Position numbers and translations under genes: made by a program
NCBI RefSeq assembly: GCF_002887595.1
Contig: NZ_PEBU01000002.1
Coordinates: 372,001 to 436,000 of the forward strand
Source of the DNA: Bowmanella denitrificans
GTDB taxonomy: Bacteria; Pseudomonadota; Gammaproteobacteria; Enterobacterales; Alteromonadaceae
Reading direction: 5' to 3'
Length of the DNA stretch: 64,000 nt
Part shown: piece by piece, positions 17,633 to 26,452 of the stretch
Position numbering within the stretch: position 1 is the stretch's first letter
Layout: every line of letters begins with the position of its first letter
The notes under the pieces: generated by a model
What the model saw: only the letters and a program-made list of their open reading frames with translations
Told to the model about the DNA's origin: nothing
The model's database searches: none

Positions 17633-18826
17633 ATGAGTAGTCGCTTGAAAAAGGTGGTGTTACCTATTGGTATTATTCTGCTGGCCGGGGTTGTGGCAGC
17701 CATTATGATCTTCAGCCGTAAACCACCGGCAAAAGTGGCACATGAAACGCAGGCGTTTCTGGTAGAGGTGATACAAGTCAGCAAAAGGGATGTGGATTTT
17801 CAGGTTAAATCGCAGGGCACCGTCATCCCCAGAACCCAAACTATGTTGAGTAGCCAGGTCAGTGGCAAGATTGTGGAATTATCTGCTGACTTTATTGAAG
17901 GTGGCTTGTTCAACAAAGGTGATGTGCTGATCAAGTTGGAACAAGCCGACCACCTCACGGAACTCAAATCTGCCGAAGCACAGCTGGCCAGTGCTAAGGC
18001 AGCGTTGCAGGAAGAACAAGCCAGGGGCAAGGTGGCAGCGGAGGATTGGAAAACTGTTAAAAACAGTATCGCACCGGAATTAGGCCTCAGAAAGCCACAG
18101 TTGCAGAAAGAAAAGGCTAATGTCCTGGCTGCTGAAGCACAATTAGAGCGGGCCCAACGCAATCTTGAAAGAACATTAATACGCGCACCTTATGATGGCC
18201 TGGTAAAAAGTAAAACGGTGGATATTGGCCAGTTTGTTGGTGTGGGTACCCAATTAGGGGTGATTTATGGCACTGATGTTGCCGAAGTCCGTTTACCCCT
18301 GAGTGACAATGACCTGGCCTATCTGGCGTTACCTTCACATCAGGACGTATCAGAAGTGAGTTTGACATCTGTCGTCGCCGGACAGCCACTTAGCTGGGAG
18401 GCAAAGCTGGTGCGCAGTGAAGGGGTATTAGACCCGCAAAGTCGGGTTATTTACGCAGTGGCTGAAGTCAGCGATCCCTACCTTAGAAAACAAGAACAGC
18501 ATGCTGCAGCGCTTAAATTCGGGCGTTTTGTCTCGGCCACCATTCGCGGAAACCATGCCAGAGACCTGGTGGTATTGCCACGTCATGTTTTACGGCTTGA
18601 CGGCACGGTTCTGGTGGTGGACCAAGAGCTTAAGCTGCAAATACGACCGGTTAACATAGTACGTGCAGACGAACGCCATGTGTATATCGACAACGGGTTG
18701 CAGGAAGGTGAAAAGGTCACCGTGAGTGCTGTGCCCAACCCGGTCAATGGCATGCCGGTCAGATTGAACAGCGATAAAGGATCTCAGGCGGAAGATAGCA
18801 CGGCGCCTGGTGGAGACGGGCAATGA
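17633..18826 (+). CDS. RND efflux periplasmic adaptor (membrane fusion protein, 397 aa)
   Basis: An HlyD/AcrA-type adaptor that links an RND pump to an outer-membrane channel. An N-terminal membrane anchor (about residues 7-27) is followed by a lipoyl/barrel-sandwich half (VKSQGTVIPRTQTMLSSQVSG). Next come an alpha-helical coiled-coil hairpin rich in Ala/Glu/Lys (about 105-170), the second lipoyl half (LIRAPYDGLVKSKTVDIGQF) and a beta-barrel. The longest frame starts at a GTG eight codons earlier. The ATG at 17633 puts the signal anchor at the N terminus. It overlaps the pump gene by ATGA, indicating translational coupling. Confidence 0.92.
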   Translation: MSSRLKKVVLPIGIILLAGVVAAIMIFSRKPPAKVAHETQAFLVEVIQVSKRDVDFQVKSQGTVIPRTQTMLSSQVSGKIVELSADFIEGGLFNKGDVLIKLEQADHLTELKSAEAQLASAKAALQEEQARGKVAAEDWKTVKNSIAPELGLRKPQLQKEKANVLAAEAQLERAQRNLERTLIRAPYDGLVKSKTVDIGQFVGVGTQLGVIYGTDVAEVRLPLSDNDLAYLALPSHQDVSEVSLTSVVAGQPLSWEAKLVRSEGVLDPQSRVIYAVAEVSDPYLRKQEQHAAALKFGRFVSATIRGNHARDLVVLPRHVLRLDGTVLVVDQELKLQIRPVNIVRADERHVYIDNGLQEGEKVTVSAVPNPVNGMPVRLNSDKGSQAEDSTAPGGDGQ

Positions 18827-21800
18827 GTCGTATCGACACCCATAAAGGGGTTATTGCCTGGTTTGCACGCAATTCTGTGGCTGCCAATCTGTTGATGCTG
18901 ATTATCATCATTGGCGGATTAATGGGGGCGTTCAGCATCCGTAAACAGGTTTTCCCCACCTTTGAATTTAACATTGTCAATGTTCGTGTGCCTTATCTTG
19001 GTGCTGCGCCACAGGAAGTGGAAGAAGGGGTGTTGATTAAGATTGAAGAAGCCATCAAGGATATCGAAGGCATTAAAAAGATTACCGCCACCGCCACCGA
19101 AGGGATGGGCACAGTCAGTATTGAAGTGGAAGAAGATTACGATCCGCTGCTGGTGTTGGATGAGGTCAAAGTTCAAGTAGATGCCATTCCCAGCTTTCCA
19201 GAGAACATAGAAAAACCTGTTATTTACCGGCAAAAATCCACCCAGACAGTGCTGTGGGTGGCTTTGTACGGTGATACATCCGAAACCATATTAAAAGAGC
19301 TGGCCAAGGGGCTACGTGACAATATTGCCAATTTGCCCGGTGTGACAAATGTTCAGGTGGTAGGAGCCCGCAATTACGAAGTGTCAGTGGAAATATCAGA
19401 GTTGCAACTACAGCAATACGGTCTGACGTTCACAGAGTTAGTCAATGCGGTGCGCCGCACATCAATTGATTTACCCGGTGGCAGTATTCGCTCTGAAGAT
19501 GGTGACATTCTGCTGCGGGCGAAAGGCCAGGCCTACAATGGTCGGGACTTTGCCGAAATTGTGCTGTTAACCCGCCCGGATGGTACCCGTTTAACCCTGG
19601 GCGATATTGCGACGATTCGCGACGGTTTTGTGGAAGATCCTAATTTTGCTGAGTTTGATGGTAAATCAGCGGTGAATGTCAGGGTTAATGCCATAGGTGA
19701 TCAGAATGCCCTGAAGATTTCGGAAACCGTTAATGCGTATTTAACAGAGCAAAAAGACAAATGGCCGCCCGGTATCAGTGCAGATACCTGGGGTGACAGC
19801 TCTTTTTACCTGGCTGATCGCCTCAATATGATGCTGAGCAATATGGCCATGGGGGCGTTGCTGGTGTTTTTGGTGTTGTCTTTGTTCTTAAAGATTCGCC
19901 TGGCCTTTTGGGTCATTGTGGGTCTGCCGGTGTGTTTTCTGGGCACGCTGCTGTTAATGCCATCCGCATTCTTTGACCTGTCTATTAACATGATCAGCTT
20001 GTTCGGCTTTATTCTGGTGCTGGGCATAGTGGTTGACGATGCTATTGTGATGGGGGAGTCGGCCTACTCAGAGATTGATCGCAAAGGACACAATGCCGGC
20101 AATGTGATTGCCGGTGTGAAAAAAGTCGCGATGCCTGCAACCTTCGGTGTGCTAACCACTGTTGCGGCTTTTACGCCGATGTTAATGGTGCCTGGCACCT
20201 TTGGGGTGATTTGGAAAACTATTGGTTGGGTGGTGATTCTTTGCCTGTTGTTTTCTTTAATTGAATCCAAGCTAATTCTGCCTGCTCACTTGGTGCATAT
20301 GAAAACCACCCCATATGACCCGGCCAAGGCCAATCGTTTTCAACGATTCCGCGACTTTTTTGCCGAAGGTATTAAAGGTTTTGTACAGCATCGCTATCAG
20401 CCCTTGTTGGAAAAGGCCGTGCGCAACAGGTATACCACGCTGGCTTGCTTTATTGCCGCGCTGATTTTAACCGTGGGGCTGTTTGGCAGTGGACTGGTCA
20501 GGTTTGTATTCTTTCCCACCATTCCAAGCGACTTTATGTCGGCCACAGTGCAAATGGAACCTGGTTCATCCATTAGTCAACGAGACTTGGCCATCCGCAA
20601 AATTTTGGATGCCCTATATGATATGGACAAAGCCGTCGCTGAACAAAATGGTGCCGGTGTGGTAAAGCACTCCATGGCGTTTGACCAGGGTAATTTGGGC
20701 GGCCAGGTGTTTGTGGAGCTGTCAAAAGGGGAAACCCGGGAACTGGACGCCTTTGCGATTCAGGATAAATGGCGGCAATTTATTCCCGATCTGCCTGGGG
20801 TTAAAAACGTCGATGTGGGCGACCCAGGAGGGCCGGGCGGTGGCTCTGATATTTCACTGCAATTCAGCGGCACCAATCTCATCGAACTGCGCGCCGCTAC
20901 TGAAGAAATCAAGCAACACCTGGCAAGCTATGACGGTGTCGTGGATATTCAGGACGATTTTTCCGGCGGCAGTGATGAGATCCGTTTGCATATAAAGCCC
21001 CAGGCCGAGGCTATGGGCTTGAGTCTGGAAAATCTGGCACGGCAGGTGCGCTACGGTTTTTATGGTGCTGAAGCACAACGTATTCAACGGGGCGATGAGG
21101 AAGTCAAGGTAATGGTGCGCTATCCAAAGGATGAACGCAGCTCCATCGGGCACTTGGAAAATATGCGTATCCGCACCCCAGATGGACATGAGGTGCCATT
21201 TTCTGAGGTGGCAGAGATTGAACTGGCGCAGGGCTATGGTTCTATTGTACGTATTAATGGCGTGCGCTCAATTACGGTATCTGCAAAAGTGAATAAAGCC
21301 GTGACTGAGCCAGGTAACGTGGTGAGTGAGGTTACCAGTCACTATGTGCCTGGATTGCTGGAACGCTACCCGTCAGTGTCTTTTGGCCTGGAAGGCGCTT
21401 CCAAGGAAGAAGGCGAGGCCTTGATGAGCCTGGCTCAGGGCGCGATTTTCGCCTTGTTTGCTATTTATGCCCTGATGGCCGTACCACTTAAATCTTATTC
21501 GCAGCCACTTATTATTATGTCGGTCATACCTTTTGGTATTGTCGGTGCCATCGTTGGCCATTTGTTACTGGGGCATGCGGTGAGTGTTTTATCTTTATGC
21601 GGCATTATTGCCTTGTCTGGGGTGGTGGTGAACGACAGCCTGATTATGGTGGACTTTGTTAATCGCGCCAGAGCGGAAGGGCACTCATTGCTGGAATCTG
21701 CCATTCAGGCTGGAACTCAACGTTTCCGTGCTATCGTCCTGACCTCACTGACGACCTTTATGGGGTTAATGCCTATCGTGTTTGAACGCAGTTTGCAGGC

Positions 21801-21945
21801 GCAGATTGTGATTCCCATGGCGATTTCACTGGCATTTGGGATCTTGTTTGCCACGGTTATCACCTTACTGCTGGTGCCTTGTTTATATCTGATTCTGAAT
21901 GATATACGTAGCGTGTTCAGTCGGAAGTCTGCTTATGCGGTCTAG
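18823..21945 (+). CDS. RND-family efflux permease (1040 aa)
   Basis: An inner-membrane proton-driven pump of the AcrB/MexF-like superfamily. It has a first transmembrane helix near residues 13-32, two large periplasmic loops and twelve predicted transmembrane segments. The GIVVDDAIVMGE motif in helix 4 carries the paired aspartates of the proton relay. The second half repeats the fold with SGVVVNDSLIMVDFVNRAR. Such two-gene units export drugs, metals or envelope compounds; the substrate cannot be told. No outer-membrane TolC-like gene is in the operon, so a shared channel is likely. Confidence 0.94.
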   Translation: MSRIDTHKGVIAWFARNSVAANLLMLIIIIGGLMGAFSIRKQVFPTFEFNIVNVRVPYLGAAPQEVEEGVLIKIEEAIKDIEGIKKITATATEGMGTVSIEVEEDYDPLLVLDEVKVQVDAIPSFPENIEKPVIYRQKSTQTVLWVALYGDTSETILKELAKGLRDNIANLPGVTNVQVVGARNYEVSVEISELQLQQYGLTFTELVNAVRRTSIDLPGGSIRSEDGDILLRAKGQAYNGRDFAEIVLLTRPDGTRLTLGDIATIRDGFVEDPNFAEFDGKSAVNVRVNAIGDQNALKISETVNAYLTEQKDKWPPGISADTWGDSSFYLADRLNMMLSNMAMGALLVFLVLSLFLKIRLAFWVIVGLPVCFLGTLLLMPSAFFDLSINMISLFGFILVLGIVVDDAIVMGESAYSEIDRKGHNAGNVIAGVKKVAMPATFGVLTTVAAFTPMLMVPGTFGVIWKTIGWVVILCLLFSLIESKLILPAHLVHMKTTPYDPAKANRFQRFRDFFAEGIKGFVQHRYQPLLEKAVRNRYTTLACFIAALILTVGLFGSGLVRFVFFPTIPSDFMSATVQMEPGSSISQRDLAIRKILDALYDMDKAVAEQNGAGVVKHSMAFDQGNLGGQVFVELSKGETRELDAFAIQDKWRQFIPDLPGVKNVDVGDPGGPGGGSDISLQFSGTNLIELRAATEEIKQHLASYDGVVDIQDDFSGGSDEIRLHIKPQAEAMGLSLENLARQVRYGFYGAEAQRIQRGDEEVKVMVRYPKDERSSIGHLENMRIRTPDGHEVPFSEVAEIELAQGYGSIVRINGVRSITVSAKVNKAVTEPGNVVSEVTSHYVPGLLERYPSVSFGLEGASKEEGEALMSLAQGAIFALFAIYALMAVPLKSYSQPLIIMSVIPFGIVGAIVGHLLLGHAVSVLSLCGIIALSGVVVNDSLIMVDFVNRARAEGHSLLESAIQAGTQRFRAIVLTSLTTFMGLMPIVFERSLQAQIVIPMAISLAFGILFATVITLLLVPCLYLILNDIRSVFSRKSAYAV

Positions 21946-21982
21946 ATTCAACATCTAAGACGCCATACCGCAAAAAATAAAA

Positions 21983-22006
21983 AAGCCCCGAACAGGGGCT
22001 TAATTT
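21983..22006. terminator. Bidirectional terminator between the RND operon and the RRM gene
   Basis: The stem AAGCCCC/GGGGCTT with a GAACA loop is flanked by an A-rich run on the left and TAATTTT on the right. The minus-strand T tract is the stronger, so it mainly ends the RRM gene. A second hairpin, CCCGAAAC/GTTTCGGG (22017-22036), lies next to it. Confidence 0.82.
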
Positions 22007-22051
22007 TACGCAGTTACCCGAAACCAGGGTTTCGGGATTCACTTCCTTGTA

Positions 22052-22336
22052 TTAGAAGCGACCACGGCTGTTAGAGTGACCACCAGTTCTTGGCTTAGGT
22101 GGACGAGCTTCGTTAACTACCAGGGCACGACCGGAAACTTCTTTACCGTTCAGACTCTCGATGGCAGCTTCAGCCTCAGCACGATTTTCGAACTCGACAA
22201 AACCAAAGCCTTTAGAGCGATTGGTTTCACGGTCTGTGATGATTTTGGCGGAGCTAACGGCACCGAACGCAGCAAAAGCTGCTTCCAAATCAGCGTCTGT
22301 CATTTGATATGACAAGTTTCCAACATATAGTTTCAT
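22052..22336 (-). CDS. RRM-domain RNA-binding protein (94 aa)
   Basis: A single RNA-recognition motif with RNP2 (LYVGNLSY, residues 3-10) and RNP1 (KGFGFVEF), followed by a short Arg/Gly/Ser tail (TGGHSNSRGRF). Such small proteins in cyanobacteria and proteobacteria bind single-stranded RNA and are often cold-induced. The first in-frame start is a GTG five codons upstream; the ATG at 22336 places RNP2 at the normal N-terminal distance. A long leader lies upstream with a 7-bp hairpin (22352-22390). This would fit post-transcriptional control, but that is inference. Confidence 0.88.
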   Translation of the reverse strand: MKLYVGNLSYQMTDADLEAAFAAFGAVSSAKIITDRETNRSKGFGFVEFENRAEAEAAIESLNGKEVSGRALVVNEARPPKPRTGGHSNSRGRF

Positions 22337-22553
22337 TGCAAGTTTTCTCACGGCTGTTAAGTATCTACGCCATCAAGGGAGCCAACAGCCAGAATCGCCC
22401 GATGTCGCGTGACCGGCAACCATTGCCTGCCACTTGGTTCATTTCTAGTTTGAGGCAAACAACCACTAAGAGCAACAAAGATTTACGCAAAAATTGATTA
22501 TTTCCTGTTCAGATTCAAGCAATCACGGATTTCTGTCTGCTCAAACACTCACT

Positions 22554-23204
22554 TTAGCGCTCTGAACCCTCTATGACTTCGTTTTCTGCCCGTGCATCCT
22601 CGTACCATTGTCGCATGGCATGCAGAGACAGTATCTGTTCCTGATAGCGTTTAATTCTGGCATTTCGGGGTGCCACGCCATAGGTTTTAAAGCGGGTGAC
22701 AACCGGTGCATACATGGCATCGGCAATGCTGAACTGGTTGAACAGGAAAGGGCCGTCGTGGCATTCAAGGCAGCTCTGCCAGATATCCTGCACCCGTTCG
22801 ATGTCGGCAGCCAGCGCTTCGGTGATATCCACATGTACCGCCACTTTTCGGCAGTTCATCGGCATTAACTGGCGCAGCGTCGAAAAGCCGCTGTGCATTT
22901 CCGCACTGATACTGCGAGCCCTGGCTCTGGCAGCCTTGTCTGCTGGCCAGGCATGAATCGCAGGGAAGGCTTCAGCCAGATATTCCATAATTGCCAGGGA
23001 ATCCCATATCAGCAGGCTATCCTGTTTCAGTACTGGCACCAGGCCTGCAGGCGAGCGCTGCAAAAGCGCGTCTTTACTGTTGGGTTGGTACAACGCGATG
23101 CGTTCTTCAGCAAAAGCAATGTCATTGACCTTCATCAGCAACCAGGGCCGTAAAGACCAGGAGGAGTAATTTTTGTTGCCGATAACCAGGGTGAGTCCAG
23201 CCAT
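22554..23204 (-). CDS. Glutathione S-transferase family protein (216 aa)
   Basis: An N-terminal thioredoxin-like GST domain begins LVIGNKNYSSWSLRPWLLMK; the serine of SSWSLR is the likely glutathione-activating residue. The cis-proline loop is GLVPVL and the glutathione-binding DSLAIMEYLAE follows. An all-helical C-terminal domain covers about residues 95-205. This subgroup is widespread in proteobacteria and its substrate is not known. It is a single gene, divergent from the c-di-GMP protein. Confidence 0.88.
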   Translation of the reverse strand: MAGLTLVIGNKNYSSWSLRPWLLMKVNDIAFAEERIALYQPNSKDALLQRSPAGLVPVLKQDSLLIWDSLAIMEYLAEAFPAIHAWPADKAARARARSISAEMHSGFSTLRQLMPMNCRKVAVHVDITEALAADIERVQDIWQSCLECHDGPFLFNQFSIADAMYAPVVTRFKTYGVAPRNARIKRYQEQILSLHAMRQWYEDARAENEVIEGSER

Positions 23205-23520
23205 GGGAGTCCTTAAATTAACCAGTCAGTAGAGGGTATCAAGCTAACCCTAACCGCACATAAAAGGAAGTCAGATATGAACGCAGAAATGCAAAGCAGA
23301 TATCAGTGTCACGATTAAATAATTGTATAGACACTTTTACCTATAATTAGCTGACAAACTTTAGGTTGATCATGTAGGCTTCTTTTTGAACAAATGGTGA
23401 TATGTGCAGTTTTCATCATGGGGCATTGGATGTGCCCCGGGTGGTAACGATGCTTACGGAAAGCATCCATGCGACGACTTTGTGCGTTTGCTGACTGACA
23501 AGATCATTAGGTTGTTTCTG
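23205..23520. promoter_or_regulatory. Divergent region between the GST and the GGDEF-EAL gene
   Basis: It holds the promoters of the two divergent genes; a TATAAT is visible at 23342-23347 but without a good -35 element. It also holds a 13-codon ORF with a strong ribosome-binding site (see 23277-23318). The open frame of the GGDEF-EAL gene extends into this region to a GTG at 23404. Confidence 0.4.
23277..23318 (+). CDS. Possible 13-residue leader peptide
   Basis: ATG at 23277 follows AAGGAAG (23264-23270) at ideal spacing and encodes MNAEMQSRYQCHD, then TAA. It lies 200 bases upstream of the GGDEF-EAL gene. It may be a leader peptide or a chance reading frame; only the Shine-Dalgarno supports it. 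Confidence 0.2.
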   Translation: MNAEMQSRYQCHD

Positions 23521-25584
23521 ATGCAAGCCAATTCTCCGTTCCATTCTGATTTTCAGCAGTTTATCCACCGCTCTACGGAACCTATGTTGTTACTAAGGGA
23601 AGGGCGGGTGGTGCAAGCTAACCAGGCGTTGATTAAAGCACTTGGTTATCAGAACGATACCGCACTTCAACACATGGCCCTGACCGAACTGTGCCAGAAT
23701 TCTGCGGACGACATGGATATTGCCCTTAGCCTCAAAAAATTTGAACAACATGGCCAGGGGAAGGGGCAATGGGAGTGGCTGACCTATGGCGAAGACTGGA
23801 TTAATGTTGAATGTCACTTCACCCGTATTCAGTTGGCGGATGGCGACTATCTGCACGCCAGTTTACGTATTCTGGACGAGTTTGGCCCCAGCGCGGCATT
23901 GCAACTGCAACTCTATCAACAGGTTTTCGACTCTTCCAGCGAAGCGGTGATTATTACCGACAGACATCAGCAAATTGCCTATGCCAACCGGGCCTTTTGT
24001 GAAATGAGCGGCTACAACACCAGCGAATTGGTGGGGAGCGACATTCGAATTCTGCGTTCAGATAAACAGGATGATCAGTTCTTTCTGGATATCACCATGC
24101 AATTAATGGAAAAAGGTTTCTGGAGTGGTGAGTTGTGGGACAAGAACAAGCAGGGCGTGGATTTTCTCTGTCAGGTACGGTTAAGCGCCATTGTGGATGA
24201 ATATCGCCGCCCCTGTTATTTCGTTGGGGTTTATACCGACATGGCCACCCAGGACAGCCGTCTGCATAAACTGCGGGAAATGGCTTACCAGGATGAACTA
24301 ACCGGGCTCCCTAACCGCGCCCTGTTAATGCAGTTAATTCCCCATCAGATTAATCAGTGCCGACGCGATAATAATGGCTTTGGCCTGATGTTTATGGACC
24401 TGGATAAATTTAAGCAGGTCAACGACACCCTTGGCCATGAAGCAGGTGATGAATTGCTGCGTCTGGTCGCCAAACGCTTCTGCAACGTGCTGAGAAACAG
24501 CGATACCGTGGCTCGCTTGGGCGGTGATGAATTTGTGATTTTGGTGGGTAATGCTTCGGGGCCTGAATCCATGGCCAGAGTAGCCGAAAAACTGCTGCAA
24601 TGCCTGGAAGAACCCTTTGTGATTAAAAATACCCCGGTGGAAGTTGGCGCCAGTATCGGTATCAGTTTGTTTCCTTACAACAGCGAACAGTCAGAAGAAC
24701 TCTTGCATCAGGCCGATATTGCTATGTACCGGGCCAAAAAAGACGGACACAGTCAGTTTGTCTTTTATTGTGAGGATCTTAATCAGGAACTGGTGTACTA
24801 CAAGGAAACCGAACAACAGATTAAAGATGGTCTGAAACGCGGCGAGTTTATTCCGTATTACCAGCCGCAGGTGGACAGCCTCAGTGGCGACATTGTCGGG
24901 GTGGAATGTCTGGCTCGCTGGAAACATGCCAAACGCGGTATAGTGCCACCGGATCAATTTATTGCCGTGGCAGAACGTTCAGGGCTGATACAGGAAGTGT
25001 TTTTACAGGTACTGGCACAGGCGCTGGCCCATATCAATCTATGGAAAAGCCTGTACCAAAAGGAGATCCAGGTTTCAGTGAATATTTCCGGTTATCAGTT
25101 TTGCGATCAGCAGAATATTCAGCAGATGTCTAACTTGCTGAAAGACTCGGGCCTGCCAGCTAATATGCTCAGAACTGAAATTACCGAAAGCTCACTGATG
25201 GATAGCGGTCAATATTTGCTGGAACGCCTGGCCTGGGTGAAAACCGCTGGTTTCAGTATTGCGCTGGATGAATTTGGCAGTGGCTACTCATCGTTACGGC
25301 AACTGAAAATATTGCCGGTAGATACACTCAAGATAGATCGCTCCTATATGTCCAATATGGACGACGAGCCCAGAGACAAGATCATTATCAAGGCGATTAT
25401 TCAATTGTCTAAAACCCTGGGCATTGGTGTGGTGGCCCAGGGCGTGGAACGAGAAGATCAGGTCAGGTTTCTACAAGAAAATGGCTGTCATTTGATGCAG
25501 GGCTATCATTTCAGCCGACCCTTGCCAGCCGCTGACTTTGAGCGGTTGCTGGCCAATCAGAACAGCTCAGCGGCGAAACTCTGA
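23521..25584 (+). CDS. PAS-PAS-GGDEF-EAL cyclic-di-GMP protein (687 aa)
   Basis: Two PAS-like sensor domains (about residues 5-115 and 128-245) precede a GGDEF domain. GGDEF is intact (334-338) with an I-site RNSD (325-328) nine residues before it, so it can probably make c-di-GMP with product inhibition. The EAL domain is altered. EAL reads ECL (462-464), the DDFG loop reads DEFG (583-586) and the AEGVE motif reads AQGVE (639-643). Two acidic positions expected in phosphodiesterases are therefore changed, and hydrolysis may be weak or lost. The ATG at 23521 is chosen; an upstream GTG at 23404 would add 39 residues of no clear domain. No transmembrane segment is seen, so the protein is cytoplasmic. 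Its 3' end overlaps cysZ by 18 bases. Confidence 0.87.
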   Translation: MQANSPFHSDFQQFIHRSTEPMLLLREGRVVQANQALIKALGYQNDTALQHMALTELCQNSADDMDIALSLKKFEQHGQGKGQWEWLTYGEDWINVECHFTRIQLADGDYLHASLRILDEFGPSAALQLQLYQQVFDSSSEAVIITDRHQQIAYANRAFCEMSGYNTSELVGSDIRILRSDKQDDQFFLDITMQLMEKGFWSGELWDKNKQGVDFLCQVRLSAIVDEYRRPCYFVGVYTDMATQDSRLHKLREMAYQDELTGLPNRALLMQLIPHQINQCRRDNNGFGLMFMDLDKFKQVNDTLGHEAGDELLRLVAKRFCNVLRNSDTVARLGGDEFVILVGNASGPESMARVAEKLLQCLEEPFVIKNTPVEVGASIGISLFPYNSEQSEELLHQADIAMYRAKKDGHSQFVFYCEDLNQELVYYKETEQQIKDGLKRGEFIPYYQPQVDSLSGDIVGVECLARWKHAKRGIVPPDQFIAVAERSGLIQEVFLQVLAQALAHINLWKSLYQKEIQVSVNISGYQFCDQQNIQQMSNLLKDSGLPANMLRTEITESSLMDSGQYLLERLAWVKTAGFSIALDEFGSGYSSLRQLKILPVDTLKIDRSYMSNMDDEPRDKIIIKAIIQLSKTLGIGVVAQGVEREDQVRFLQENGCHLMQGYHFSRPLPAADFERLLANQNSSAAKL

Positions 25585-26316
25585 GCGATACTTATCCACC
25601 CACATGGCCGTGGCACCACAAATTGCTACAGGCATAACCAGAAAGTTAACAATAGGAACCATGGCAAACAGGGTGACAGTAATGCCGAAACTAAAGGCAC
25701 TGCCTTTGTTTTGCCCCAGTCTTTCGCGCATTAGTGGAAAGGCCACTTTGTGGTTGTCAAAGGGGTAGTCGCAATATTGAATGGCCATCATCCAGGCGGT
25801 AAACAAAAACCAGATAACCTGACCAAATACCGGTAGCAGAAAAAACACAATCAAGAAGCCCAAAGCACGGGGAATATAGTAAACCAGCTTGGTCCATTCG
25901 CGGCCCAGCGTGCGGGGAATATCTTTGATGACCGCCAACATACCGCCATCATCAAGGCGTTGTCCGGTCAGGTGTTGTTCTACTTTTTCTGCCAGCAGGC
26001 CATTAAATGGTGCTGCGAGCCAGTTAGCGATACTGCTGAAAATAAAGGAAAAGGTGACCAATATTACAATCACGGCCAGTGGCCACAAAAAGAAGCTTAA
26101 CCAGTCTCTTAGCCATGACAACCAGTCTGGCACCTGATCCATCAGCCACAAGATGGCGGTGTCAATTTCCTGCAACAGAAAATAAAAGGCCAGAGCGAAC
26201 AGCATCAGATTCACCATCAGCGGAATGAACACAAACCGCTTCAGACCTTTGGTTTGGATTAACTGAAATCCCTGAAAAAAATAAGCAGCACCGCTTTTGG
26301 GTTGTTGGCCTTGCAT
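25567..26316 (-). CDS. cysZ: Sulfate transporter CysZ (249 aa)
   Basis: An inner-membrane protein of the CysZ/EI24 family that brings in sulfate for cysteine synthesis. It has several hydrophobic segments (around residues 22-45, 67-95, 140-165 and 200-230) and the family patterns KRFVFIPL, NWLAAPFNGLLAEKVE and WMMAIQYCDYPFDNH. The open frame runs 115 codons further upstream, but the ATG at 26316 has GGAG before it and gives the normal CysZ length (E. coli 253). It is divergent from smc, next to the zipA-ligA group as in many gammaproteobacteria. Confidence 0.93.
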   Translation of the reverse strand: MQGQQPKSGAAYFFQGFQLIQTKGLKRFVFIPLMVNLMLFALAFYFLLQEIDTAILWLMDQVPDWLSWLRDWLSFFLWPLAVIVILVTFSFIFSSIANWLAAPFNGLLAEKVEQHLTGQRLDDGGMLAVIKDIPRTLGREWTKLVYYIPRALGFLIVFFLLPVFGQVIWFLFTAWMMAIQYCDYPFDNHKVAFPLMRERLGQNKGSAFSFGITVTLFAMVPIVNFLVMPVAICGATAMWVDKYRSEFRR

Positions 26317-26452
26317 GACACTCCAGGCAGATATGGGTTTTAGCACAGAGTAACGTAATTGTGCCTGGGGAGAAAATTCCTTAATTGTTACACTTATTGA
26401 GTTTTGGTACAGTCGATTCGCGCCCACGACGTGACAACTATAACAAGGACCC

